From Bin55 sp965205545 (lineage in GTDB: Bacteria; Pseudomonadota; Gammaproteobacteria; Pseudomonadales; Azotimanducaceae): 64,000 bases of DNA. Position numbers and translations under genes: made by a program. The stretch is taken from the NCBI GenBank assembly GCA_965205545.1, contig OZ242170.1, positions 1,364,001 through 1,428,000 of the forward strand, given 5' to 3'. Under the pieces are notes generated by a model. That model saw nothing but the letters and a program-made list of their open reading frames with translations. It did no database searches and was not told the origin of the DNA. The stretch's first letter is position 1. Every line of letters starts with the position of its first letter. This document shows, piece by piece, positions 53,201 through 61,393 of this stretch.

Positions 53201-54029
53201 GATAGCCGTCCGAATCAATGTCTGCGAAAGTTGGAGTGAAGGCGTGTTCCGATCCCTGAGTCGGCACAATTGGCAAGTGAGGGCTTCGGTCTCGAAAGCG
53301 CCCCGTTCCATCGTTTAGCCAGAGATACTCGGAAAGAGGTTTTTCGCCGCGCCACCCCGTTCCCCAATGAGCGAACGCGAGATCAATGTCGCCGTCAAGA
53401 TCAAAGTCTGATGCCGCCGCGGACAGCGTCGCTCGGCTGTGATAGATGCGTGAGGCATCCGTGTTGTCCATGAAACGTCCGTTTTTCTGATTGACGAAAA
53501 TCTCCACGCCGCCATGCTGTACCGATATGAAATCGACCCAAGAATCACCATTGAGATCGACAAAATAACCTCCAAACTCTGCAGTGCTTGGCTCGATTCC
53601 GTTGTTGTCGGAGACTTGCTCAAATGCGCCGCCTTTGTAGGTAAACAAGCTGCTTGGTTTACCCCCGCCATGCGTAACGTACAACTCGATCGTGCCATTG
53701 TTGTCTATGTCCGCATATGCCAGTCCACCCGAAAAGTCAAACAAATCTCGCTCGATTGGATTTGAAGGGTCAATAAAGTGAATGGCGTCTTCCGCGTGAT
53801 AGCACAACCCAAGCGACTCTCCAACCGAGTTGAAGGTCGTGTCTGAATTGGTGTCCAAACAGTGGGTTAGATCCTCCTCCCAAAACAAGGTAGGTGTTGA
53901 TGCCATTGCCACACTGGTGGCAGACTGACCCACGGCAACCGCTGCGTCCGGTTCGTCTTCCCCTCCCCCGCATGCGCCCAAAAACACACAGGTGCAAACG
54001 ACGACTGTGGAATGTTTGTAGCGACTCAT
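50277..54029 (-). CDS. Lipoprotein with FG-GAP/ASPIC repeats fused to a vanadium-haloperoxidase-like (PAP2) domain
   Basis: The 1250-residue protein has a lipobox (VFLGAC, lipidated C20) followed by a Gly/Asp-rich linker. Residues about 80-480 hold FG-GAP-type calcium-binding beta-propeller blades (DIDNNGTIELYV, DFDLDGDIDLAFAHWG, DYDRDGDLDWFVSS, DYNNDGKIDIFVANN). An ASPIC/UnbV segment (about 500-575) and a Listeria-repeat-like module (about 590-650) follow. The last ~550 residues form a vanadium-haloperoxidase-type PAP2 domain with SGHSTYSAAAAEV and the exact SR-x5-H-x3-D motif (SRIWGGIHPPQDD). ATG 54029 was chosen for the signal peptide. Substrate unknown. Confidence 0.88.
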   Translation of the reverse strand: MSRYKHSTVVVCTCVFLGACGGGEDEPDAAVAVGQSATSVAMASTPTLFWEEDLTHCLDTNSDTTFNSVGESLGLCYHAEDAIHFIDPSNPIERDLFDFSGGLAYADIDNNGTIELYVTHGGGKPSSLFTYKGGAFEQVSDNNGIEPSTAEFGGYFVDLNGDSWVDFISVQHGGVEIFVNQKNGRFMDNTDASRIYHSRATLSAAASDFDLDGDIDLAFAHWGTGWRGEKPLSEYLWLNDGTGRFRDRSPHLPIVPTQGSEHAFTPTFADIDSDGYPDLLMAGDFESSQVFRNIEGRWFVDVTNSQITDKNGMGAAVGDYDRDGDLDWFVSSIWGDPGIFGDLYDGNRLYRNRDGVGGFEDVTRKANVRYGGWGWGSCFADFDNDGWLDLFHTNGSELFPEDRSVLFMGTPNGTFVESSQRLGVSHSDQGRGVLCVDYNNDGKIDIFVANNRKSPSVYRNDIENGNHFLKVKLIGLPGNAAAVGARVEIKSSGGTQTQEIQLGTGYLAQSTTVAHFGLGTDETVESVEVIWPDRLRSKTLLFNIQANNSLEVAQPVHEELVLNVVDGSGTGIYEKDDMVTLEAGTPEDGYVFSHWTSSGGGSFVDAKSQHTNFTMPENSVTVTANYLPVTSIDPDVSVARLWIEVLLEAIRNDYARPTVHARNLFHASAAMYDAWTAYGNVEMPWLLGKRRAGSECEFEKASSSGEIEIARAEAISYASYRLILHRFSRSPGRSIIVRDADVLMSFLGYDTSIVERDVSSANPALLGNHIAHCYITLGGLDAANEQNDYANLRYRPVNQPLKPELAGNPNITDLNRWQPLSLVEFIDQAGNPSSSEPSFIGAEWGSVLPFALDEQDLNIYVRDGQKYWVYSDPGPPPFINDSRSEWYRWGFEVVSVWSAQLDPGDSVELDTSPSSLGNLAGYPTTFEEYQAFYGDVFSDDLNGGHPFNPTTDLPYLPNIVKRGDYTRVLAEFWADGPDSETPPGHWYVILNTVMDHPDLDRRFGGEGLTLGNLEWDIKAYFTLGGAMHDAAIAAWGIKGWYDYIRPISAIRAMADRGQGSDVDLDSYHVEGIGLREGFIELVKSGDPLAGEADEHVGKIKLKAWRGPNFVEDPRSDVAGVDWIRAEDWWPYQRPSFVTPPFAGYISGHSTYSAAAAEVLSQFTGSSYFPGGLGRFEIPADTFLKFERGPSEAIELQWATYKDAADQCSLSRIWGGIHPPQDDIPGRQIGKVVGLDAYRKAELMFAGSEVD

Positions 54030-54228
54030 CTTGAGGTGGCAGCTTAGTTGCGGGTATTTTTGAGGAATTCGCAACTCCCTTTGCCCAAAGGACACCCTAC
54101 CAGCGATTAGAGCAAAGCGTTAAGCAGAGCACACCGATCCCCGTCGACGTTTCATTGAATTCGAGGTTGAGCATCGCCGATGGTTTGCTGGCACCCAAAG
54201 CACTGGGGCAATCCCTGTTCTCCAGTGA

Positions 54229-55185
54229 TCAATGTAGGGGATGCCAAAGCAATGACCTGATTTGCTCGAATTCACCCGATGTCTTGTTCCAGCTAACTCC
54301 GCAGTCCGAACTACGAAATACTTGGCCAAGAATGGTGCTCGCATAGACCAATGCAGGATCCGTAGCATTAACGGCGATGTTCCAAACAGTGGAATTAGTG
54401 GGACCGGGCACATTGACATCTTGCCATGTCGCACCCCAATCGCCGCTTCTCAACAGCCTTCCCGTAGAACCTGGCGGCCCGTCGCCGTTTCCCAAAAAGA
54501 CTGTGCCTTGACAATCTCCCGCCAGCTCTAAGCCACGAGTGTACTGCCAGGGTGAATCCAGTTTTTGAAACTCCCATGACTGACCGTCGTCACTCGACGT
54601 GTACAAGCCGACCGCCGTTGCGGCCAAGAGCTTTCGGTGACCGTTTTCTTGGACGATTGCTAGGTCGTGAATGTCAGCAAATTCGAATCCGTTGTCCAAT
54701 CGTTGCCAGGTATTTCCGGAGTCCCAAGTCACATGTACGCCATCGACCTCTACAGCAACCCAATAGGTTTCTGGATCAATTGGGTCAAATCTAATTCTGG
54801 TAATGCGCGTCTTGCCGATCAGGCACTCCTGCGCTACATTCGCCGACAGGTCCTGCCATGACTCCCCACCGTCTTGCGTTCTGAAAATCGCGCCGGGCCG
54901 GGTTCCAGCTAGCATCAGATCCGGGTCACTGGGAGATTGAGCTAGCGCCCATACTTGTCGGTCGTCAAAGGGGGAAGCGACCTGTCGCTGTTTGGCACCT
55001 TCCCGACGGACAACTCCTCTAGCGGTTCCCGCCCAAACCACATCTGGGTTCTCCGGATGCCAAGTGAGCGACCAAGCTCCGTCCACACCCTCCTTTCCTC
55101 CAAATGCTCGTTTCCAAGTCTCGCCTAAGTCGGTGCTGGACCAAACTCCCGATCCCACAGTTCCGACGTATACACATGATTTCAC
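54229..55185 (-). CDS. BNR/sialidase-like repeat beta-propeller protein
   Basis: The 318-residue product is made of repeated Asp-box (BNR) blades: SSTDLGETWKR, RTQDGGESWQDL, VTWDSGNTWQRL, TSSDDGQSWEF, RSGDWGATWQDV and RSSDCGVSWNK, enough for a six- or seven-bladed propeller. No catalytic sialidase residues (FRIP Arg, Tyr/Glu pair) are evident. GTG 55185 (VKSCVYVGTVGSGVW) was chosen because the frame is open further but only non-repeat sequence is added. No signal peptide. It follows the haloperoxidase lipoprotein locus on the same strand, possibly co-transcribed. Confidence 0.82.
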   Translation of the reverse strand: MKSCVYVGTVGSGVWSSTDLGETWKRAFGGKEGVDGAWSLTWHPENPDVVWAGTARGVVRREGAKQRQVASPFDDRQVWALAQSPSDPDLMLAGTRPGAIFRTQDGGESWQDLSANVAQECLIGKTRITRIRFDPIDPETYWVAVEVDGVHVTWDSGNTWQRLDNGFEFADIHDLAIVQENGHRKLLAATAVGLYTSSDDGQSWEFQKLDSPWQYTRGLELAGDCQGTVFLGNGDGPPGSTGRLLRSGDWGATWQDVNVPGPTNSTVWNIAVNATDPALVYASTILGQVFRSSDCGVSWNKTSGEFEQIRSLLWHPLH

Positions 55186-55568
55186 AGCTGACCCAGTTCC
55201 AAAGTATCGGCTAGTTTCATCACAAAATTGTAAGCTCAAGCAAAGCAATCTATTGGCGTTTCGCTCGACTTTTTGCGAACAGGAATCGTACTTTGAAGAC
55301 TGGCAATCTTGAATCGTGAGTGTAGCCACACACGTTCTGATTTCTTGCTAGCGACCTATTCTCGTTTGCGAGAATTCGTGTTCGGAGAACTCTGACAGGA
55401 GCAATGTGGATACGTGGTCGAAACCGAGCAAAACGAACGCGGAGCACGCAAGTTGCAGAAGAGTTGAAGGCTAGAATCAAGCGGCTGGGAATTTCCTGGC
55501 GGCAGCCGGTTCAAAGACAACCGTACTATACAATTGCGTCGCCGCGGCGCACTTCCACGCAGTACTTT
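55186..55568. other. 383-bp region between the BNR gene and tRNA-Phe
   Basis: No gene is supported. The reading frame at 55404-55655 crosses the tRNA and is not credible. Near the tRNA, TACTATACA (55524-55532) followed by a GC-rich discriminator (GCGTCGCC) resembles the -10 region of a stable-RNA promoter, but no good -35 box is visible. The remainder may carry the promoter of the BNR gene. Confidence 0.4.
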
Positions 55569-55644
55569 GGCCAGGTAGCTCAGTCGGTAGAGCAGTGGAC
55601 TGAAAATCCTCGTGTCGGCAGTTCAATTCTGCCCCTGGCCACCA
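55569..55644 (+). tRNA. tRNA-Phe (anticodon GAA), CCA encoded
   Basis: The 76-nt gene folds as a cloverleaf: acceptor GGCCAGG pairs with CCTGGCC (55634-55640), the D loop has AGCTCAGTCGGTAGAGC, the anticodon loop reads CTGAAAATC with GAA, and the T arm has GTTCAATTC. Discriminator A (55641) is followed by an encoded CCA. Confidence 0.97.
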
Positions 55645-55726
55645 TCACACATTAGCAGTTGATCTTTGGCATGCTATGAGACAAACACGTCCTTCGTCTC
55701 GTTAAGCGCCGCTCACCTGGATACAC

Positions 55727-56152
55727 TCAATTGATGTAGAAAATTGGAGTTCCAGACTCAATCGCCTGTCCATTCTGTATGGGTGCATCAACTATGGTTC
55801 CAATACGCTCCGACTTGATTTCATTCATCATCTTCATGCTCTCGATGATGCATAGAACATCTCCAATCTCGACTCGTTGGCCAACCTCCACGAAGGGAGG
55901 CAACTCCGGAGCCGGAGAGCGATAGAACGTTCCAGCCATTGGAGACTCAATTGTCAATGCGCTGGATGGGGCATTTGAAGGCGTAGTGGCTTCAACTGGC
56001 TGAAGGGGCTTGGATGGGGAACCGATTGAATTGTGGGCTACTTCATTGGACGCTTTGATGCGAATCAGCGACTCGCCATCGCGTACCTCGAGCTCTGCAA
56101 TACCGGTTTCCTTGACGACATCAATGAGTCGTTTGATCTCTTCAACGTTCAT
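55727..56152 (-). CDS. accB: Acetyl-CoA carboxylase biotin carboxyl carrier protein
   Basis: The biotin carrier of acetyl-CoA carboxylase, used in fatty-acid synthesis. The 141 residues have the N-terminal MNVEEIKRLIDVVKETGIAE, a Pro/Ala-rich linker, and the biotinyl domain with the biotinylated Lys in ESMKMMNEI. It lies two nt after aroQ. accC, normally next, is absent; the tRNA-Phe gene is on the other strand immediately downstream. Confidence 0.96.
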   Translation of the reverse strand: MNVEEIKRLIDVVKETGIAELEVRDGESLIRIKASNEVAHNSIGSPSKPLQPVEATTPSNAPSSALTIESPMAGTFYRSPAPELPPFVEVGQRVEIGDVLCIIESMKMMNEIKSERIGTIVDAPIQNGQAIESGTPIFYIN

Positions 56153-56154
56153 TT

Positions 56155-56637
56155 CTATAAGGACTCCTCGCTCGACCCAAGGTGACGAACTGCAGCATAC
56201 AAGGCAAGCGTGTAGCTATAGGAACCAAATCCAGAGACCTGACCGATCGCTATGTCAGCCAGCATGGACTTGTGGCGAAAGTCTTCCCGTGCGTAGACGT
56301 TTGACAGATGGATTTCAATAAATGGAAGAGACACCGCCAGCAAGGCATCTCGAATCGCGATGCTTGTGTGGGTATATGCGCCTGCGTTAATTAGTAGGAA
56401 TGCAGAACTATGCCGCGCTTGTTGAATCGAGTTTACAATCTCGCCCTCGGAATTCGACTGAAACGCCGTCAGGTGGAATCCTCTTGCATCGGCTTCGCGC
56501 TGCAGCTCCGCAACTATTTCATCCATGGATGTCGACCCGTATATATGAGCCTCCCGTTCACCAAGCAGATTCAGATTTGGACCGTTTACCAAATGTATGG
56601 ACCTGGATGCTTCAGGTGGGGAAGTAGTACTGTTCAT
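56155..56637 (-). CDS. aroQ: 3-dehydroquinate dehydratase, type II
   Basis: It dehydrates 3-dehydroquinate in the shikimate pathway, the step after AroB. The 160-residue protein has IHLVNGPNLNLLGERE, with the Arg/Tyr catalytic region, INAGAYTHTSIAIRDAL and IEIHLSNVYARE. A 14-residue N-terminal extension is longer than usual. aroQ-accB is the conserved arrangement. Confidence 0.95.
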   Translation of the reverse strand: MNSTTSPPEASRSIHLVNGPNLNLLGEREAHIYGSTSMDEIVAELQREADARGFHLTAFQSNSEGEIVNSIQQARHSSAFLLINAGAYTHTSIAIRDALLAVSLPFIEIHLSNVYAREDFRHKSMLADIAIGQVSGFGSYSYTLALYAAVRHLGSSEESL

Positions 56638-56736
56638 TGATCGCCAGTTCGATGTCGATGCCGCCGCATATTCTATTTCGATGGGTGGCTGTACTTTACT
56701 TGATATTCAAGCTAGCGTCGCTGGCAATCAGTTGAC

Positions 56737-57204
56737 ATGAAATCTGAATCCAAAGCAAGAGCAATCGTGAGGATTGGTTTGTTAGTTGCATTGATTGTGG
56801 TGATCGGAGTATTCGTTGCACTGCAGACGCAACACACAGAGAAAACCGCAGAGATTAGCGATGCATGGGTAAGATCTCTATTGACCTCAGGGTCAATGAC
56901 CGCAGCGTATTGCACGATCTCCAATCGCACAGACGAGGACATTGTGATTGTTTCCGCCCACGCTGAACACATTGGAGCGATCGAATTCCACGAATCCGTC
57001 TACGAAGACGAAATGCACAGCATGGTGAAGTTGGACGAATTGCCCGTTCCGGCTGGTACGTCATTGCACCTAAAACCACGAGGCAAGCACCTGATGCTAT
57101 TCGACGTGGAACCTAGCGACACAAGCATGTATCAGATCGAATTTGTTCTTAGTGATGGTGCAATCATTGTTGCGGATTTCACGGTCAGAGACCCCGCCAC
57201 TTGA
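56737..57204 (+). CDS. PCu(A)C-type periplasmic copper chaperone, membrane-anchored
   Basis: These proteins deliver Cu(I) to the CuA site of cytochrome c oxidase. The 155-residue protein has an uncleaved-looking N-terminal helix (about 11-29, IVRIGLLVALIVVIGVFVAL), then DAWVRSLLTSGSMTAAYCTI and the full H-x10-M-x21-H-x-M copper motif, from FHESVYEDEM to KHLMLF. A single gene; no oxidase genes are nearby. Confidence 0.9.
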   Translation: MKSESKARAIVRIGLLVALIVVIGVFVALQTQHTEKTAEISDAWVRSLLTSGSMTAAYCTISNRTDEDIVIVSAHAEHIGAIEFHESVYEDEMHSMVKLDELPVPAGTSLHLKPRGKHLMLFDVEPSDTSMYQIEFVLSDGAIIVADFTVRDPAT

Positions 57205-57338
57205 ACGGGAGCGCATGGCAATACAAGTTGCTCGCTTGCATGTAGCACAATCGCACACCCAACACCCTCTCCTTATCATATGACCGCCGAAAGAGCATTT
57301 CGAGCGCAATTCGTTGGGCTTCAGACATGGGAGACTTC

Positions 57339-59390
57339 ATGGACCTCACGCTAGTTCCTTCAGTCCTTGGCGTTGTTGGATTGGTTGCCGCCGCTGTGGT
57401 GTATTTGCTTGTTAAACGCTATCCAGACGGAGAGGCAACAGTAAAGGAGATTGCAGAGCAAATCCATCGTGGAGCGATGGTGTTCATGCGCCGAGAGTAC
57501 TCCATTCTGGCTGCATTTGCGTTAGTTCTGTTTATATTGCTACTGCTTGAAACCAAGCACCTTGGCTACCAGACTGCTCTGGCGTTTGTAGCAGGAGCGC
57601 TCGCGTCGGCTGGAGCCGGTTGGATTGGCATGTACACAGCAACCAAGGCCAATGTGCGAACAACCACAGCCGCGCAGCAGAAAGGAGCGGCAGCAGCGCT
57701 TTCAGCCGCGTTCTTCGGTGGTTCGATCATGGGTTTAGCCGTCGCATCGCTGGGATTGCTGGGACTGGGCTTGGTGTATTACTTTTTCGGCGGCGACCCC
57801 CACACTGCGCATCACATACACGGATTTGGAATGGGAGCGTCAACCGTTGCGCTTTTCTCACGTGTCGGGGGCGGAATCTATACGAAAAGCGCGGACGTGG
57901 GTGCTGACCTGGTTGGAAAAACGGAAGAAAACATTCCTGAAGATGATCCTAGAAATCCTGGTGTGATAGCCGACAATGTCGGGGACAACGTTGGAGACAT
58001 CGCTGGGATGGGTTCCGATCTATTCGAGTCGTACTGTGGGTCCATGATTGCGAGTATTGCAATTGCCGCAACCCTAGCTGAAGGTACGGTCTTGGAACTG
58101 GTGGCTTCCACGATGTCGACTGAGGATGTACGCGGAACATTAATGTTTTTGCCTCTTGCTCTCGCATCGACTGGTCTTATTTGCTCGATATTGGGAATCG
58201 CCTTGGTGCGAACACAGTCAAATCGAGATCCAGCATTGGCTCTTCGATTGGGCATGTTGGTAACGCCGCTACTCTTCATAGTCAGTGCGTACTTCATCAT
58301 CAATGAATTTCTTGAGTTGATTCTCGAGATTTGGTTATGCGTACTGGCCGGCGCAATTGGGGGAATCGTAATTGGCCTTATCACCGAATACTACACATCG
58401 GGCAAGCCAGTTAGAACGATTGCCGAACAGGGCAAGACGGGACCGGCAACAGTGTTGATATCAGGGCTGGCTAAAGGGATGGAATCGGTTCTTATCCCCA
58501 TACTCAGCATTTGTGCAATTATTTTCGTTTCGACTTCGCTGGCAGGCTTGTATGGCGTAGCCATCGCTGCAGTTGGACTTCTGGCAACGGTAGGTATGAC
58601 GATGGGTGTGGACGCCTACGGTCCGGTTGCGGACAACGCTGGAGGAATCGCGGAGATGGGGGGTCTGGGCGAAGAGGTTCGAAAAATTACGGACTCGTTG
58701 GACGAGCTGGGAAATACTACGGCTGCAATGGGCAAAGGATTTGCGATTTGTGCTGCCGCACTTGCCGCTCTCGCGATCATCGCAGCGTACGTGGAGGCAA
58801 TTTCATACTTTTCAGGTGAAACGCTTACCTTGCACATTGGAGATCCAAAAGTGCTCATCGGCCTCTTTGTGGGCGGTCTCACGGCATTTCTCATCGCATC
58901 CATCACAATGGCCGCGGTGGGCGACGCAGCAGAAAAGATGATCGAAGAAATTCGACGCCAGTTCAGAGAAATCTCAGGCCTCCGCGAAGGAACCGCCAAA
59001 CCTGACAACGAAAAGTGCATCCAAATTGCCACCAACGCCGCATTGACGCGAATGGTGCTTCCGGGAGCCATCGCAGTATTTCTGCCTCCCCTTGTCGGAT
59101 TTACTCTTGGGCCGCAGGCTCTCGGCGGAGTCTTGGGAGGTGGATTGGTGGGTTGCGTACTCCTGGCACTAACGATGGCAAATGCTGGGGGAGCTTGGGA
59201 CAACGCCAAGAAACATGTTGAGAAAGGCGCTTTAGGAGAAGGTCATCTGAAGGGGTCTGCAACTCACGCCGCAACCGTCGTGGGTGATACCGTGGGCGAT
59301 CCATTCAAGGACACATCCGGCCCGAGTATGAACATTCTCATAAACGTTATGGCGATTGTTAGCCTCGTGATTGCACCTGTAATCGCTTAG
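57339..59390 (+). CDS. hppA: Membrane-bound ion-translocating pyrophosphatase (HppA)
   Basis: HppA couples PPi hydrolysis to pumping H+ (or Na+) across the membrane. The 683-residue protein has about 16 helices, the hydrolytic motifs GADLVGKTEENIPEDDPRNP and DNVGDNVGDIAGMGSDLFE, DAYGPVADNAGGIAE, and VGDTVGDPFKDTSGPS. The motif GNTTAA has Ala where K+-independent enzymes have Lys, so this one is predicted to need K+; whether it pumps H+ or Na+ cannot be read. ATG 57339 follows GGGAG; ATG 57327 is an alternative. Convergent with pfp. Confidence 0.94.
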   Translation: MDLTLVPSVLGVVGLVAAAVVYLLVKRYPDGEATVKEIAEQIHRGAMVFMRREYSILAAFALVLFILLLLETKHLGYQTALAFVAGALASAGAGWIGMYTATKANVRTTTAAQQKGAAAALSAAFFGGSIMGLAVASLGLLGLGLVYYFFGGDPHTAHHIHGFGMGASTVALFSRVGGGIYTKSADVGADLVGKTEENIPEDDPRNPGVIADNVGDNVGDIAGMGSDLFESYCGSMIASIAIAATLAEGTVLELVASTMSTEDVRGTLMFLPLALASTGLICSILGIALVRTQSNRDPALALRLGMLVTPLLFIVSAYFIINEFLELILEIWLCVLAGAIGGIVIGLITEYYTSGKPVRTIAEQGKTGPATVLISGLAKGMESVLIPILSICAIIFVSTSLAGLYGVAIAAVGLLATVGMTMGVDAYGPVADNAGGIAEMGGLGEEVRKITDSLDELGNTTAAMGKGFAICAAALAALAIIAAYVEAISYFSGETLTLHIGDPKVLIGLFVGGLTAFLIASITMAAVGDAAEKMIEEIRRQFREISGLREGTAKPDNEKCIQIATNAALTRMVLPGAIAVFLPPLVGFTLGPQALGGVLGGGLVGCVLLALTMANAGGAWDNAKKHVEKGALGEGHLKGSATHAATVVGDTVGDPFKDTSGPSMNILINVMAIVSLVIAPVIA

Positions 59391-59445
59391 CGAGCCGGAG
59401 AGCCAAGCGCAAACTGAGGCAGAAGACAGGTTCGACTGCTATTCA

Positions 59446-60705
59446 TTAAAGCTCGCCATATGCAGGAAGTTTCTTTGGCACGAGAGAATTGATGAGGCCG
59501 TCGTACAAAGGAAGTCCGTTCCTATAGGGAGGATGGGCTTCACCTTGAATCAACGGACTCAAGTAGCGCCTCGCTCGTGCAGTTATGCCGAATCCATCAC
59601 TGGTGATGAATGACCTCGGCAGCTTGCGTTCTATGTTCGCTACCCGCTTGATTGAGGTTGTGGCCGTTTTCCATCGGTAGGGTTCGTCAGCCAGTCGCTT
59701 TATCGAAACCATGACACCTGACTCCCCTGCCACTGCAGCATTGACCGCAGCTTCGCCAACCGCATATGCTTGCTCAAGATCGGTCTGAGAGGAAATGTGA
59801 CGTGCAGACCGTTGCAAGTAATCGGCAACCGCAACATGGTGCTTGAATCCTAGCTCATCGGAGACCATTCGAGCAACGGTGGTTCCGACGCCACCTAATT
59901 GAACGTGGCCAAATGCATCCTTGGTGCCCGCATCCGCAAGGAATATCCCCTCTAAGTCTCTCGTCCCCTCCGATGCCACAACCACGCAATAGCCAACCCT
60001 TGCAACTGTACGTTCTACTTGTGTCAGGAAGGCCCGACGATCAAACGCTATCTCGGGAAAGAGAATGATGTGAGGCGGTTCTCTTGGACCTTGTCCCGCA
60101 AGTCCACCTGCCGCGGCGATCCATCCGGTGTGTCGGCCCATGACCTCCAATATGAAGACCTTTGTAGAAGTCTCGCACATGGACTGGACGTCCAAGGCTG
60201 CCTCCTTCGTTGACACCGCGACGTATTTCGCGACAGATCCAAATCCAGGGCAGGTGTCCGTCTGGGAGAGGTCGTTGTCTACTGTCTTTGGTATTCCGAT
60301 GCACTGCACTGGGTAGTCAAAGCGTCGGCTAAGTTCGGAGATTTTGCTGCAAGTGTCTTGCGAGTCTCCTCCTCCGTTGTAGAAAAGGGTCCCAATGTCA
60401 TGTGCCTGCAATACCTCGAACAATCGGCGTGAATTGGGATCTTTGCCATCGGGTGGCCCAAGCTTGAATCTGCACGAGCCAAAGACACCCCCGGGCAAAT
60501 GGCGAAGCTGGTCAACCGCTTCGGGAGTCTCTTTCCCCGTGTCGTACAGCTCTTCGCGCAGTATTCCGACAATGCCGTTTCTAGCGGCATACAGGTTTGA
60601 GAACGTAAGTGGATTGTTTCGAGATGTCTTGATCACCGCGCAGGCAGTCGCGTTGATCACAGAAGTCACGCCTCCAGACTGTGCGTAAATCGCATTCCTA
60701 GCCAC
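59446..60705 (-). CDS. pfp: Pyrophosphate-type 6-phosphofructokinase
   Basis: PPi-dependent PFK reversibly phosphorylates fructose-6-phosphate, using PPi in place of ATP. The 419 residues have a GGGDSQDT segment in place of the ATP-PFK GGDGS, the PKTVDNDL motif with the catalytic Asp, and the long form of the PPi group. Start GTG 60705 (MARNAIYAQSGG). Its 3' end faces that of hppA, which also consumes PPi. ATP use is not excluded by motifs alone. Confidence 0.88.
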   Translation of the reverse strand: MARNAIYAQSGGVTSVINATACAVIKTSRNNPLTFSNLYAARNGIVGILREELYDTGKETPEAVDQLRHLPGGVFGSCRFKLGPPDGKDPNSRRLFEVLQAHDIGTLFYNGGGDSQDTCSKISELSRRFDYPVQCIGIPKTVDNDLSQTDTCPGFGSVAKYVAVSTKEAALDVQSMCETSTKVFILEVMGRHTGWIAAAGGLAGQGPREPPHIILFPEIAFDRRAFLTQVERTVARVGYCVVVASEGTRDLEGIFLADAGTKDAFGHVQLGGVGTTVARMVSDELGFKHHVAVADYLQRSARHISSQTDLEQAYAVGEAAVNAAVAGESGVMVSIKRLADEPYRWKTATTSIKRVANIERKLPRSFITSDGFGITARARRYLSPLIQGEAHPPYRNGLPLYDGLINSLVPKKLPAYGEL

Positions 60706-60829
60706 ATGTCGCCCCTATTCCAGTTTGCCTTGCAGGATTGCTGTAGCAGTCCTCTAATTTGACCACAAGCGAACATGGTCCACCCAGACAACTTGGGGTA
60801 CGTGTCTGCGGGTATGAGAAAATCTAACA

Positions 60830-61342
60830 ATGGTCAATGCATTTGCCGAATTCTGGAACATCTGCATCTTTAGGGGCAGTCCTTCCCAAACGCCCGCCGA
60901 CGATCAAGCACTACGAATCTTGGTGGCGATAGTTCTAGCGATCATATTGGTTCAGGGCTTCTCCGTCGGCGGAGAGCGCATGTGGCTATTCGCTGGAGCT
61001 TCAATACTTTCGAATGTTCTTCTACTGACCGCAATCTACATCTCGTTGCGAGTTCGCAATTTGACCAATAGGCTTCGCAAGACGATTTCTGCGTACTTGG
61101 GGACCCTTGCCATAACAGACGTTCTGTGGTTGTTAGCTTTCTGGCTGGCTGCTGGCAATGAGCTATCGAGCTTTCTGATAATGGTGCTCTCTCTGTGGAG
61201 AATTGCAGTTGTGGGCTTCATCCTCAAACATTCACTGGATGTCTCAATAATTATTGGATTGCTGTTGGCTCTCGCATTCACCATTATGAGTGTTCTTGTT
61301 GTTGTGATGGTCGTGCCCTTTCCTCTAAACGAAGCTACGTGA
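60830..61342 (+). CDS. Membrane protein with four or five helices, unknown function
   Basis: The 170-residue protein is mostly hydrophobic, with helices at about 29-49, 53-72, 93-111 and 117-160 (which looks like two). No motif is recognised; genes of this kind often precede mpl in gammaproteobacteria. It is 51 nt from mpl and divergent from pfp. Confidence 0.7.
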   Translation: MVNAFAEFWNICIFRGSPSQTPADDQALRILVAIVLAIILVQGFSVGGERMWLFAGASILSNVLLLTAIYISLRVRNLTNRLRKTISAYLGTLAITDVLWLLAFWLAAGNELSSFLIMVLSLWRIAVVGFILKHSLDVSIIIGLLLALAFTIMSVLVVVMVVPFPLNEAT

Positions 61343-61393
61343 GACCAAACGTACCGTCCATCAATTCTGGCTAGTTATTGGTTCGAATCGAAC

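Noticed and set aside
55404..55655. 83-residue frame crossing the tRNA-Phe gene
   Set aside because: It reads through the whole tRNA and has no credible start signal or homology.
58616..59209. Long minus-strand frame within hppA
   Set aside because: Shadow of the Ala/Gly-rich pyrophosphatase coding sequence; composition is rich in Ser, Pro and Ala as expected for antisense reading.
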